Of a stretch of DNA of 53,707 nt, positions 18,332 to 27,275 are shown piece after piece (the first letter of the stretch is position 1; each line of letters opens with the position of its first letter). The DNA is from a bacterium (GTDB lineage Bacteria; Actinomycetota; Acidimicrobiia; Spongiisociales; Spongiisociaceae): assembly GCA_028820935.1 (NCBI GenBank), contig JAPPHZ010000019.1:18586-72292 (forward strand), read 5' to 3'. The translations under genes were made by a program, and so were the position numbers. A model generated the notes under the pieces. That model searched no databases. It was not told the DNA's origin and saw only the letters and a program-made list of their open reading frames with translations.

Positions 18332-18421
18332 ATGGTAACAGCGCTGCGTCTGGAGGACTACCCCTATACCCGACGTTCCACCCGCCTTGGGTGCCTCGCC
18401 CACAGGCTGCTCCGCCGCTGA
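18332..18421 (+). pseudogene. C-terminal remnant of a second FAD-oxidoreductase paralogue
   Basis: A 29-codon stretch ends in RSTRLGCLAHRLLRR and a stop, aligning with RSSRLGRLAYGLLRR at the very end of the intact oxidase (stop 18103-18105). Upstream of 18332 the similarity fades and a TAG interrupts the frame, so nearly the whole gene is gone. The stop is followed by a second copy of the same downstream element as the intact gene, showing that gene end plus tail were duplicated together. Confidence 0.75.
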
Positions 18422-18569
18422 AGCTGACGAGTCATCACCCCAGGGAACCGGAGGGGCGCCCGTCGCTCCTAGGGGGTAAGGATGCAGCCTCGGACAACGG
18501 GCGACAGCCAAACACCGTCGCCCGTCGCCGCGGCTTGGCAGGTATTGCCTGTGGTACAGGACCGGGCCT
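18422..18569 (+). repeat. Structured downstream element, copy 2
   Basis: Diverged direct repeat of 18106-18249. The stem is perfect here: ACGGGCGAC (18497-18505) with GTCGCCCGT (18517-18525); the 11-nt loop differs from copy 1. Then GGTATTGCCTGTGG-TACAGG and ACCGGGCCT are conserved nearly unchanged. Retention of paired arms with altered loops suggests an RNA structure or a terminator-like element. Confidence 0.75.
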
Positions 18570-18831
18570 CAGATGCCCTAACGGTAACGCTGTCCAGGCC
18601 CGTTGCCTTCCCCCGTCGGGTTATTGTCCTGATCCCTGGAACGGCGGCATCTGATCCTCATGGAGTGGGAAAATGCATCACAGTGAAGCCATTGGAGCAC
18701 TTGTTCGAGCATGGACCGCGTCCTCCATCGGCCGGACCGCGTGATATGAGTGGAGCCGGTCCGAACCCCACCCCGCCCATCCTTCCGGCGTGTGTGGGAG
18801 ACCCAGACCTCGCCACCGGGTGAGATCGCCG
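18570..18831. other. Leader region before queG
   Basis: About 260 bp with no supported ORF. I looked for cobalamin and preQ1 riboswitch cores and did not see their conserved boxes. No clear promoter was identified. Confidence 0.4.
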
Positions 18832-19956
18832 ATGGCTGCTTCGCAAGTCCAAGTTGAGGCAATTCTCGACATCGGGCGGCGGGCCGGGCTGGCCGCGGTG
18901 GGGGTGTGCCGGGCAGAGCCGTTCACCGAGATGGCCGAAACGTTGCACCAGCGTAAGGAAGACGGGCTCCACGGCGGGATGCAGTTCACCTACCGCAACC
19001 CGGAGCGCTCTACCGATCCGTCGCGCATCCTGCCGGGAGCCGCCTCCCTGGTGGTGGGCGCCCTCGACTTCTGGCGCTGCGAGCCGGATCACCCGGACGA
19101 CGGGCTCCCGTACGGACGGGTGGCGGCCTACGCCCGGGAGGATCACTACGCCGCCCTCCGCTCCGCTCTCGATCAGGTGGCAGACGCGCTGCGCGCGGCG
19201 GGACACCGGGCGGTGGTGGTGGCCGACGGGAACAGCCTGGTCGATCGGGCGGCCGCCTACCGGGCCGCCATCGGTTGGTGGGGGAAGAGTTCCAACATCC
19301 TGGTGCCAGGAGCGGGGAGCCTGGTGGTGCTGGGCGCGGTGGTGACCGACGCCCCTCTGTGCGATACGGATCCGGCGCCGATGGCCGACGGCTGCGGGTC
19401 GTGCCGTCAGTGCCTAGACGGGTGTCCCACCGGCGCCATCATCGCTCCCGGGGTGGTAGATGCCCGCCGCTGCCTGGCCTGGCTGGTCCAGGAGTCCGGG
19501 GTCTTCCGTCCCGAGTTCCGGGTGGCGCTGGGGGACCGGATCTACGGCTGCGACGACTGTGCCGAGGTGTGCCCCCCCAACCGGGTCCGCGTCCGCCTCG
19601 ACAGCCCGAGGGCGAAGAGACCGAACGAGGCCTGGGTCTCTCTGGTCGATCTGCTCGACGCCTCCGACGAAGACCTCATGGCCCGCTTCGGACGCTGGTA
19701 CATCCCGCGCCGCCAGCCCCGATACCTGCGGCGCAACGCCCTGGTGGCGCTGGGCAACGTCGGGGATCCATCCGAACCCCGGGTCCGCTCCGCTGTCAGC
19801 CAGGCCCTGGCACATCCCGACCCGCTGGTGCGCGCCCACGCCGTCTGGTGCGCTCGACGCCTCGAGTTGGGCCTCACCGCTTTACAGGGCCGCGACGACC
19901 CGCTGGTCCGTGAGGAACTGGATCGCCGGGTGCCGGTTCGTGCACCCCTCGCGTAG
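18832..19956 (+). CDS. queG: Epoxyqueuosine reductase with C-terminal HEAT repeats
   Basis: 374 residues. Catalyses the last step of queuosine tRNA modification, reducing epoxyqueuosine in the tRNA wobble position with cobalamin and two [4Fe-4S] clusters. Seen: SRILPGAASLVV, ADGNSLVDRAAAYRAAIGWWGKSS (QueG active-site Asp and Gly-Lys motif), cluster Cys at 188, 191, 194, 198 (CGSCRQCLDGC) and 240, 243, 247 (CDDCAEVCPPN), plus Cys 214. HEAT-like YLRRNALVALGNVG lies near 300 and onwards. ATG 18832 is chosen over the longer frame from 18790, whose first 14 residues are Arg-rich. Converges with potD with 3 bp between stops. Confidence 0.93.
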   Translation: MAASQVQVEAILDIGRRAGLAAVGVCRAEPFTEMAETLHQRKEDGLHGGMQFTYRNPERSTDPSRILPGAASLVVGALDFWRCEPDHPDDGLPYGRVAAYAREDHYAALRSALDQVADALRAAGHRAVVVADGNSLVDRAAAYRAAIGWWGKSSNILVPGAGSLVVLGAVVTDAPLCDTDPAPMADGCGSCRQCLDGCPTGAIIAPGVVDARRCLAWLVQESGVFRPEFRVALGDRIYGCDDCAEVCPPNRVRVRLDSPRAKRPNEAWVSLVDLLDASDEDLMARFGRWYIPRRQPRYLRRNALVALGNVGDPSEPRVRSAVSQALAHPDPLVRAHAVWCARRLELGLTALQGRDDPLVREELDRRVPVRAPLA

Positions 19957-19959
19957 GCC

Positions 19960-21069
19960 CTACCCCACCGCCTCGATGAACGCGTCGGTGTAGTTGATCT
20001 CGAAGTCGCCGGTGTCCTGTATCTCCTCCAGCGAACCCACCCCGCCCGGGATCACCGCCGGGTCGGCCACGAAGTCCAGCAACTCCTGCTCCAAGCCGTC
20101 AAGGGCCGCCTCGTTGGGCGTGGAGTAGTAGTTGTAGTTGGACAGCGCCGCACCGTTCTCCGGATCGAGAATCCAGTTGATGAAGGTGTGGGCCGTGCAG
20201 GGATTGGGGGCGTCGTGCGGGATCGCCATGTTGTCGATCCAGCGCGTTCCGCCCTCCTCCGGCACGAAGTACACGTAGCGGGACGGGTCGTCGGTCTCCA
20301 GGAACTGCGTGAACATGTCACCCGAGTAGCCATGGGCTATCGCCGTCTCGCCGGTAGTGAGCAACTCGTCGGCCTGATCCGTGTCGAAGGCCGCCACCCG
20401 GCCCCGCGCCTCGGCGACCAGCTGCTTGGCCTCCTCCAGCTCGGCGTCGTCAGTGGTGTTGAGCGAGTAGCCGAGGTACTTGAGCGCCGCGCCCAGGGTT
20501 TCCCGCGGGTCGTTCAGCAGCGAGATCCGGCCTGCGTACTGATCCGCGAAGCTCGGGTCGAAGACGATCGACCAGGACCTCGGGAAGTCGGTTCCCACCA
20601 CCGCGGTGTCGACGGCCAGGCCGGTGGTTCCCCACTGGTAGGGCACCGAGTAGTCGCCGGCGGGGTCGTACACCAGATCGCTGAAGTCCGCCGAGATGTT
20701 GCCGATGTTGGGTATGGCATCCTTGTTGAGAGGTTGGATGTCCTCGCCGGCGATCAGGATGGCCACCATGTAGTCGGACGGAACGATGAGGTCGTATCCC
20801 GAGTTGCCCGCGGAGATGATCGGCTGCATGGCCTCGTTGGAGTCGTAGACATCCACGGTCATCGCGACGCCGTACTCGGCTGCGAAGGCGTCCACCAGGT
20901 CCGGATCGATGTACTCGGCCCAGTTGTACAGGTTCAGGTCACCATCCGTCTGGCCCACTTCGCAATCTGCTGCGGCAGCAGAGTCTCCGCCGTCCTCCGC
21001 ACAGGCGGCCGCCAGGAGCGTCATTGCCGCCAGCACGGCGACCAGGCGACGCATCGGGGTAGGTCTCAT
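19960..21069 (-). CDS. potD: Spermidine/putrescine-type ABC transporter substrate-binding lipoprotein
   Basis: 369 residues. Lipoprotein signal with lipobox LAAAC (Cys 23), then the PotD fold: LNLYNWAEYIDPDLVDAF, DLIVPSDYMV, VPYQWGTTGLAVD, LLNDPRETLGAALKYLG and RWIDNMAIPHDAPN. It would bind a polyamine or similar cation outside the membrane. The ATG is preceded by AAAGAGG. It is the last gene of a leftward operon after the potA, potB and potC homologues, separated from potC by 178 bp. Exact ligand not determinable; the PotD/F family also takes other cationic or betaine-like compounds. Confidence 0.92.
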   Translation of the reverse strand: MRPTPMRRLVAVLAAMTLLAAACAEDGGDSAAAADCEVGQTDGDLNLYNWAEYIDPDLVDAFAAEYGVAMTVDVYDSNEAMQPIISAGNSGYDLIVPSDYMVAILIAGEDIQPLNKDAIPNIGNISADFSDLVYDPAGDYSVPYQWGTTGLAVDTAVVGTDFPRSWSIVFDPSFADQYAGRISLLNDPRETLGAALKYLGYSLNTTDDAELEEAKQLVAEARGRVAAFDTDQADELLTTGETAIAHGYSGDMFTQFLETDDPSRYVYFVPEEGGTRWIDNMAIPHDAPNPCTAHTFINWILDPENGAALSNYNYYSTPNEAALDGLEQELLDFVADPAVIPGGVGSLEEIQDTGDFEINYTDAFIEAVG

Positions 21070-21247
21070 TGCAACCTCTTTCTATGTTCTCGCTCGTGAC
21101 TTCGAAGCCCGCCCCAGGCTCGCCCTCCGAATGGCGGCCGCGTCGAGACGGCTCAGGCGGATTGTATCGGCGCGCCGGAGAGAAGGTGGCGCTGATCGGT
21201 AGTTCTCGTGGTCGAGGGATGTGGTCTGCCGGTCCCCGGACAGACCA

Positions 21248-22123
21248 CTAATCCGATCGCCTTCGCAGGCGGGCTCCCAGGCTCCGGCCCGTCTCTCCGG
21301 TCCGGAGGCGTTGGGTGGCAAGCGACAGGATCACCAGCACTATCGACGCCGCCAGCATGATGACCGAGACGGCGTTGATGAGCGGGGTGACGCCGCGGCG
21401 GATCATGCCGAACACGAACACCGGCAGGGTGGTGGAACCCGGGCCTGAGGCGAACTGGGTGACCACCACATCGTCGAGCGACAGGGTGAGGGCGAGGAGC
21501 GCACCGCCTGCTATGCCCGGCGCGATCTGCGGCAGGGTCACGTAGCGGAAGCTGCGCCACCGGTTGGCGTAGAGATCGAGGGCGGCTTCCTCCAATTGCT
21601 CGTTCATGCCCGACAGCCGGGCCCGGACCACCACCGACACGAAGCTGATGTTGAAGGCGATGTGGCTGATCGTGATGGTCGTGAATCCCTTGGTGAGGTC
21701 GAGGCCGAACAGCAACTCGGCGATGCGGATCCCTTCGGAGAAGAACAGCAGCATCATCACCGCCATGGTGACGTCGGGGATGATGATCGGCAGGTAGAGG
21801 AGGGCGTCGAACACCCGCTGCCCCCTGAAGCGGAACCGCTCCAGGGCCAGCGCGGCCAGCGTCCCCAGCACCACCGAGATCACGGTGGACAGCAGGGCCA
21901 CCCGGATGGACACCCACAGGCTGTTCTGGAGCTGCGAGTGGTCGATGAACTGCTCGTACCAGGACAGGGTGAAGCCGCCCCATCGCCCCACGTTGCGGTC
22001 GTCGCTGAACGAGAACACCACCAGCAGGACGATCGGGGCGTAGAAGAAGGCGTACACCAGCCAGGCCGTTCCCGACAATGCCCAAGCAGTGACGCTGCCG
22101 GGCCGGGCCGCACCGCCCATCAT
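21248..22123 (-). CDS. potC: Polyamine-type ABC transporter permease (PotC)
   Basis: 291 residues, about six membrane segments, binding-protein-dependent permease. The segment EEAALDLYANRWRSFRYVTLPQIAPGIAGG is the EAA loop that contacts the ATPase. FFYAPIVLLVVFSFSD near the N-terminus and the late TQFASGPGSTTLPVFVFGMIRRG are PotC hallmarks. Gene begins 16 bp after potB ends, consistent with one transcript. The last 25 residues are basic. Confidence 0.93.
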   Translation of the reverse strand: MMGGAARPGSVTAWALSGTAWLVYAFFYAPIVLLVVFSFSDDRNVGRWGGFTLSWYEQFIDHSQLQNSLWVSIRVALLSTVISVVLGTLAALALERFRFRGQRVFDALLYLPIIIPDVTMAVMMLLFFSEGIRIAELLFGLDLTKGFTTITISHIAFNISFVSVVVRARLSGMNEQLEEAALDLYANRWRSFRYVTLPQIAPGIAGGALLALTLSLDDVVVTQFASGPGSTTLPVFVFGMIRRGVTPLINAVSVIMLAASIVLVILSLATQRLRTGETGRSLGARLRRRSD

Positions 22124-22139
22124 GGCCGCCTCCCGCGGA

Positions 22140-23066
22140 TCACAGGTTCCGCCCTCCCGCCCGGAAGTAGATCAGAGTGGCGGTGAGCATCACGGTCATC
22201 AGCACGAAGGACAGCGAGGCTCCCAGAGGCCAGTTTCGAGCGGTCAGGAACTGCACCACGATGTAGGAGCCCAGCATGGTGGACTTGCCGCCGCCCAGGA
22301 TCTGGGGGGTGACGTAGGCGCCCAGGCTGGGTACGAACACCAGGATCGAACCGGCCAGTACCCCGGGCATCGACAGCGGCAGCAGCACCCGCCGGAAGGT
22401 CTGGGCGCCGGACGCGTACAGGTCACGGCCGGCTTCGATGAGGCTCCCGTCGATTCGCTCGATGGCTGCGTAGAGCGGCAGGACCATGAAGGGCAGGAAC
22501 CCATATACCAGGCCCAAGATCACTGCCGAGTGGGTGAAGAGGATCTCCTGACGTCCCAGACCGAGCGCCTCGGTCACGGCGGCGAAGGGACCGTCCGACC
22601 CGAGAATCACCCGCCAGGCGTAGTTGCGAACCAGGAAGTTGGTCCAGAACGGGATCATCACGAACACCAGCAGGATGTTGCGAACCGTGGGCGTCCGGGT
22701 GGCGATGAAATATGAGAAGGGATAGGCCACCACCAGGCAGATGAGAGTGGTGAGCACCGCTATCCAGACAGATCGGAACAGGATGTCGCGGACGATCGGT
22801 TCGGCCAGGCGGCGGTAGGAGTCGAGGTTCCAGCCGGCCAGATCGGTCCCACCGATCGTGTTCCGGGTCGCCACCGAGTAGATCACCACTATCCCGAACG
22901 GGATGGCGAAGAACAGTACGAGGTAGACGTAGGCGGGAAGTGACAGCAGGAACCCCCGCCTGGAATCGGCTCGCGCGGCAGCCCGCTCGAACTCCGGGGT
23001 GGCCTCCGGCAACGCCGCGCCGGCGCCTCCCGGTCCGGAGGGCGGTGGGGCGGCGGTCAGAGTCAC
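22140..23066 (-). CDS. potB: Polyamine-type ABC transporter permease (PotB)
   Basis: 308 residues. A ~35-residue Pro/Ala/Gly-rich N-terminus precedes six membrane segments. Seen: PAYVYLVLFFAIPFGIVVIYS, MIPFWTNFLVRNYAWRVILG (PotB motif) and the EAA loop EAGRDLYASGAQTFRRVLLPLSMPG. Pairs with PotC as the transmembrane channel. Starts 4 bp after potA ends. Confidence 0.93.
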   Translation of the reverse strand: MTLTAAPPPSGPGGAGAALPEATPEFERAAARADSRRGFLLSLPAYVYLVLFFAIPFGIVVIYSVATRNTIGGTDLAGWNLDSYRRLAEPIVRDILFRSVWIAVLTTLICLVVAYPFSYFIATRTPTVRNILLVFVMIPFWTNFLVRNYAWRVILGSDGPFAAVTEALGLGRQEILFTHSAVILGLVYGFLPFMVLPLYAAIERIDGSLIEAGRDLYASGAQTFRRVLLPLSMPGVLAGSILVFVPSLGAYVTPQILGGGKSTMLGSYIVVQFLTARNWPLGASLSFVLMTVMLTATLIYFRAGGRNL

Positions 23067-23070
23067 TCCA

Positions 23071-24141
23071 CTAGTCCTGTACCACCGCTACCGAGGATGG
23101 CTCCCACGACACGGTCACCTCGTCGCCCGTGCTGACCGAGGCCCCGCCGGGCCGGTTCTCCTCCCGGACGTCGACTTGCATCCATTGGAAGGACACGCGG
23201 TAGATCAGGGCGTTACCCAGGTAGGTGACCTGCTCCACCTGGCCGTCCACGGACGTGTGGTGCGCTGGCGCCCCGCCCCGGTGGTGCAGGAAGGCCTGCT
23301 CCGGACGCAGGCTGACCGCCACCCGGCCTCCCGGTGGGATGTCCGAGGGGGCTGCAATGGTGACCCCGTTGGTGAGGGTGACCCGATCCGGTCCGGTCAC
23401 CATCCCGTCCAGCAGGTTGGCATGCCCGATGAAGTCGGCCACGAAGCGGTTGGCGGGCCGGGCATAGATCTCCTCGGGCGTGCCGACCTGGAGAAGCCGA
23501 CCCCCGTCCATCACCCCGATCCGGTCGCTCATGGCCAGCGCCTCCCCCTGGTCATGGGTGACGAAGACGAACGTGATCCCCACCTCGCGCTGGAGAGCCT
23601 TGAGCTCGAGCTGCATGGCTTCGCGCAGCTTGAGGTCGAGAGCTCCAAGGGGCTCGTCCAGGAGCAGGACCTTGGGGCTGTTCACCAGCGCCCTGGCCAG
23701 CGCCACCCGTTGCTGCTGGCCGCCCGACAGTTGGTCGGGGCGGCGTTGCTCCATCCCTTCCATGTGGACCAGGGCTATAGCGTCCCGGACGCGAGGTACG
23801 ACCTCGGCCTTGGGGATCTTGCGCATCCGCAACCCGAACGCCACGTTCTCCTCGGCGGTCATGTGGGGAAAGAGGGCGTAGTTCTGGAAGACGGTGTTGA
23901 CAGGCCGCCGGTTGGGGGGCAGGGTTCCGACCTCATCGCCGAAGATACGCAGGCTGCCTGTGGTGGGGAACTCAAGACCCGCGATCAGTCGGAGCGTGGT
24001 GGTCTTACCGCATCCGGAGGGACCGAGCAGGGCGAAGAACTCGCCGTCGGCGATATCGAGATCGACGCTGTCCACGGCGACGACATCACCGAAGCGCTTG
24101 GTGATCTGATGGAGCCCGACGGCTGGAACAGCTGGTGGCAT
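23071..24141 (-). CDS. potA: Polyamine-type ABC transporter ATP-binding protein (PotA)
   Basis: 356 residues. Walker [13 protein letters not shown] (about 38-49), Q-loop [12 protein letters not shown], signature [15 protein letters not shown], Walker [14 protein letters not shown]-loop FVTHDQGEA, then a C-terminal TOBE-type regulatory domain (about 235-356). Energises PotBC. ATG preceded by GGAAGG; 15 nt separate it from the C45 gene upstream. Confidence 0.95.
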   Translation of the reverse strand: MPPAVPAVGLHQITKRFGDVVAVDSVDLDIADGEFFALLGPSGCGKTTTLRLIAGLEFPTTGSLRIFGDEVGTLPPNRRPVNTVFQNYALFPHMTAEENVAFGLRMRKIPKAEVVPRVRDAIALVHMEGMEQRRPDQLSGGQQQRVALARALVNSPKVLLLDEPLGALDLKLREAMQLELKALQREVGITFVFVTHDQGEALAMSDRIGVMDGGRLLQVGTPEEIYARPANRFVADFIGHANLLDGMVTGPDRVTLTNGVTIAAPSDIPPGGRVAVSLRPEQAFLHHRGGAPAHHTSVDGQVEQVTYLGNALIYRVSFQWMQVDVREENRPGGASVSTGDEVTVSWEPSSVAVVQD

Positions 24142-24156
24142 GCCGACCTTCCGTGG

Positions 24157-25242
24157 TCAGAGGAACTCGATGGGTACGTAGTCGTTCATGCTGGGGAGGC
24201 CCCATACCGCCCAGAAGTCCCCGGTTCTGGGCCGCATAACGGTAGCCCCGGAAGTCTCCACCTCATACGGCGGCGCGGGCACCTGGCACACGCCGTGGCG
24301 GGTGAGATCCATCAGGTCCTCCTCGGTCAGGTCGGTCCGGTCGAGGTGATCGGAGGCGACCGACAACCGCCGACGGGAGCTGTCCTGCAGGTCGGAAGGC
24401 CGCTCGGTCTCGACCGCTCGGGTGGCTTCTTCGAGCGTGTGGTTGGTCCGGACCAGCGTCTCGGTGGACAGGGTTGTCACGGGTCTGGCGCTGGGCATCG
24501 CTTCGATGCTGAAGCCCGTCCCCTCCGAGTCGAAGACCAGGTAGTTGTGTCCTCCCGCCAGGTCCGCGTCCAAGATCACATCCCGGGCCTCGACCGCAGT
24601 TTCGGTTAGAAGAGCGTGGCGGACCACGGTCGGCCACGTCACCCCGATCTGCCCGTCGGAAGCGGTCAGGTTGGTGATGCCCACGCACACCCCGTGCTCA
24701 TTCATACCGATCTGCCCGAGGCACCCCACGGTGGTGAAGATCAGTGCCCGCGGCCCATCGTCAGGTCTGGTGCGCATCAGGATCACGTGGTCGGTGGCGG
24801 AGGCGTGCATATCCCAGGTCTGCCCGAGGAAACCGGCGCCCGCCGCCCGGTGGTCCGGCACGATGAACGCCGTGCAGTCATCTTCCACCACCACGGGGGC
24901 AGAGACTTCGCCACCCAGGTGTGTCCGCACAGTGTCTACGAAGTCGGTGAAGCCGCCCACCACCACCGCCTCGGCCAGGCTGATCCCTGCCCCGGAGGCC
25001 GTCGCCGACATCTCCTCGTACAGCGGAGTGGACTCCCGCTCGTGCGCTTCCAGGCAGGCCTCGGCCAACTCGAGAACCGTCCTCCTGGAGACTGGCGCCC
25101 CGGTCCACAATCCGGACATCACAAGCCCGATGCGTTCCTCGGTGTACTCCCGGATCTCTGCCGCATAGGTACTGCCATGGGCATGACCCATCTCGGCAGG
25201 AATTCCGCCCACATCCAGCATGCGAATAGGAGGCCGTCGCAT
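24157..25242 (-). CDS. C45-family N-terminal nucleophile acyltransferase/amidohydrolase
   Basis: 361 residues from ATG 25242, chosen over an upstream extension to 25413 that is low-complexity Arg/Pro. Matches the acyl-CoA:6-aminopenicillanate acyltransferase (peptidase C45) family: N-terminal GGIPAEMGHAHGSTYAAEI, EEMSATASGAGISLAEAV, then VEDDCTAFIV where the Cys becomes the N-terminal nucleophile after self-cleavage, GQTWDMHASATDH and GMNEHGVCVGITNL. These enzymes cut or transfer amide-linked acyl groups. As first gene of the pot operon, it may hydrolyse an imported N-acyl or beta-alanyl amine; that is inference. Confidence 0.85.
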   Translation of the reverse strand: MRRPPIRMLDVGGIPAEMGHAHGSTYAAEIREYTEERIGLVMSGLWTGAPVSRRTVLELAEACLEAHERESTPLYEEMSATASGAGISLAEAVVVGGFTDFVDTVRTHLGGEVSAPVVVEDDCTAFIVPDHRAAGAGFLGQTWDMHASATDHVILMRTRPDDGPRALIFTTVGCLGQIGMNEHGVCVGITNLTASDGQIGVTWPTVVRHALLTETAVEARDVILDADLAGGHNYLVFDSEGTGFSIEAMPSARPVTTLSTETLVRTNHTLEEATRAVETERPSDLQDSSRRRLSVASDHLDRTDLTEEDLMDLTRHGVCQVPAPPYEVETSGATVMRPRTGDFWAVWGLPSMNDYVPIEFL

Positions 25243-25562
25243 CTGTCCCAAGCGTAATGGTCCGAACTGCACGACTGCATAACCCCATCGTGCTCCACTA
25301 TGAGCAGGACAACGGTGAGGGCTCGGAAGAGTGGGCCGACTCCGGCCGACGGTATTGCCTTTGAGCGGAGGGCTTCGCACGCCCGGCGAGTCAGATAGGA
25401 GGTCGGGTTTCATTCCGACCGCTGGTCATGTCTCGCTGGAACTCACTTCCTGCTGCGAAGGTCGAACAACCTCACCGGAGCTACGTCCGGTCGTCGGCGG
25501 CGACGTCACCAATCAGTCTCTCGGACCATGCCGACGCCACGGCCTCGGGGCCTCCCGATGGA
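25243..25562. other. Intergenic region upstream of the C45-pot operon
   Basis: 320 bp between the C45 start and the xsc 3' end; no supported ORF. A TACGCT -10-like box on the minus strand (25256 to 25251) ends 9 nt before ATG 25242. Bases near 25320-25440 carry short imperfect inverted repeats but no clear terminator. Confidence 0.45.
25251..25256 (-). promoter_or_regulatory. -10-like box for the C45-pot operon
   Basis: TACGCT on the minus strand, last T 9 nt before the ATG, consistent with leaderless or near-leaderless transcription seen at other genes here. Weak on its own. Confidence 0.3.
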
Positions 25563-27275
25563 CTATTCACTGCTGTACTTGGCGTACTTCTCCAGCAGCC
25601 GGACCGGCTTCTGGAGGGCGTCGCGGCGGAAGGGCTCGCCCAGCTCCTGGCTCACCTGGATCTCGAGCACGGCGGGCCGCCCCGATTCGACGGCCGCTCG
25701 CAACGCGTCCCCGACCTCCCCAGGCTTCTCGACAACCTCGCCCTCGGCCCCCATGGCGCGGGCGATGGCCGCGAAGCTCGGATTCTCGAGCATGGTCGCC
25801 ACGTAGCGGTCGTCGTAGAAGTCGATCTGGTTGCGCTTCTCGGCGCCCCATTGGCCGTTGTTGAACACACACGCCACTACGGGGATGTTCTCCCGCACGC
25901 AGGTCATGACCTCCGCCAGGCTCATCCCCCAGGCGCCGTCCCCCACGTAGGCGATGGCAGGCCTTTCCGGGGCGGCCACCTTCGCCCCCATCGCGGTGGG
26001 GAAGGCGTAGCCGCAGTTCCCGAACATCATCGCTGCGAACATGCTGTTGGGCCGGTCGAAGCTCAGGTACGAGTTGGCCACGGAGCAGATATTCCCGATG
26101 TCGGTGGTGACCATGGAGTCGGCCGGCATGGCGAGTTCCAACTCCCGCAGCGCCGTGCGGGGCTCGATGGGAACATCACGTGAGGAGGAGAGGGAATCCA
26201 GTTCCCGTCGCCAGGCTTCCTTCTCGGCCTGGATCCGGGCCATCCGGTCGTCACAGGTTGCCGCGCACGCCAGATCCACGCCCGTCAACCTGCGCGTCAA
26301 CTCGGCGGCCACGGCCCCGGCGTCGCCGTGGATCGCCACCTCGGCCGGCTTGACCAGACCCAACGACCGGTGGTCCGTATCGACCTGGATGATCCGGGCG
26401 TCCTCCGGCCAGTATTCGATGCCGTACTGGGGCAGCGTCCCGAATGGTCCCAGCCGGGAGCCGAGCGCCACCACCACGTCGGCCTGGGACACGATGCGCA
26501 TCGCCGCCTTGGAGCCCTGGTAGCCGATCGGCCCGCAGGCCAGGTCGTGGCCGGCGGGGAAGGCGTCGTTGTGGAGGTACGAGCAGATGGCCGGAGCCCC
26601 CAGCAACTCGGCCAGGCCCACGGCTTGGGCCTGCCCGCCGCCCATCACGACGCCCCCTCCCACCATCAACACGGGGAAGCGCGCCTCTGCCAGCAGCCGC
26701 GCGGCGGCGGCCAGGCCGTCCGACCCGCCCGAGGAGCGCTCGATCACGAGGGGTTCTCTGATGTCGAAGTCGGCTTCCCCGTAGAAGTAGTCGCGCGGGA
26801 TGTTGATCTGCACCGGGCCCCGCTCCGCCATCGCCAGCGTGAAGGCCCGATGGGTCAGCTCCGCGATCCGCTCGAACCTCTTGACCTCCACCTGGTACTT
26901 GGTGATCTTCGAGAAGATCGGCATCTGGTCCGTCTCCTGGAAGCCTCCCAGACCCTCCCCCATGGAGCCGGCCTGCGGTGTTATGGCGACTACGGGCGAA
27001 TGGGCCCAGTATGCGGCAGCGATGGCCGTTACGAAGTTGGTGATGCCCGGACCGTTCTGGCCGATGCAGACCCCGTGCCGGTTCGAGACCCGGCTGTAAC
27101 CGTCAGCCATGTGCGCGGCGTTCTGCTCGTGGGCTACCGGCCAGAACCTGATCCCGGCGGGCTCGAAGATGTCGAGGGCTTCCATGAAGGCCGATCCGAC
27201 GATGCCGAATACGTCGGTCACTCCCTGGGCGGCGAGGGTCTCGACAAAGGCCTCGCTAGCGGTCATCCGGACCAT
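25563..27275 (-). CDS. xsc: Sulfoacetaldehyde acetyltransferase (ThDP-dependent)
   Basis: 570 residues. Converts sulfoacetaldehyde and phosphate to acetyl phosphate and sulfite, the desulfonation step of taurine, isethionate and sulfoacetate catabolism. Seen: GIVGSAFMEALDIFEPAG, AHEQNAAHMADGYSRVS (ThDP-activating Glu), GQNGPGITNFVTAIAAAYW, GFQETDQMPIFSKITKYQ, the ThDP/Mg motif GDGAWGMSLAEVMT...NNGQWGAEKRNQ and the C-terminal RRDALQKPVRLLEKY, all features I associate with Xsc rather than acetolactate synthase. Start: ATG 27275 with GGAGGAGAG just upstream; the longer frame to 27518 has no support. Cytoplasmic. Confidence 0.85.
   Translation of the reverse strand: MVRMTASEAFVETLAAQGVTDVFGIVGSAFMEALDIFEPAGIRFWPVAHEQNAAHMADGYSRVSNRHGVCIGQNGPGITNFVTAIAAAYWAHSPVVAITPQAGSMGEGLGGFQETDQMPIFSKITKYQVEVKRFERIAELTHRAFTLAMAERGPVQINIPRDYFYGEADFDIREPLVIERSSGGSDGLAAAARLLAEARFPVLMVGGGVVMGGGQAQAVGLAELLGAPAICSYLHNDAFPAGHDLACGPIGYQGSKAAMRIVSQADVVVALGSRLGPFGTLPQYGIEYWPEDARIIQVDTDHRSLGLVKPAEVAIHGDAGAVAAELTRRLTGVDLACAATCDDRMARIQAEKEAWRRELDSLSSSRDVPIEPRTALRELELAMPADSMVTTDIGNICSVANSYLSFDRPNSMFAAMMFGNCGYAFPTAMGAKVAAPERPAIAYVGDGAWGMSLAEVMTCVRENIPVVACVFNNGQWGAEKRNQIDFYDDRYVATMLENPSFAAIARAMGAEGEVVEKPGEVGDALRAAVESGRPAVLEIQVSQELGEPFRRDALQKPVRLLEKYAKYSSE

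Noticed and set aside
18133-18654. 173-residue ORF with an internal repeat (LAGIACG twice)
   Set aside because: The repeat is explained by duplication of the noncoding downstream element and gene tail, not by a protein repeat.
18106-18831. Riboswitch (cobalamin or preQ1) before queG
   Set aside because: The conserved boxes of these classes are not visible; the structured repeats lie right after the oxidase ends and fit a duplicated tail better.
24157-25413. Longer start for the C45 protein at 25413
   Set aside because: The extra 57 residues are low complexity and precede the conserved N-terminal motif; ATG 25242 has a promoter-like box.
25563-27275. Calling the ThDP enzyme a plain acetolactate synthase
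   Set aside because: Whole-length pattern (EALDIFEPAG, GFQETDQMPIFSKITKYQ, C-terminal RRDALQKPVRLLEKY) fits Xsc better.
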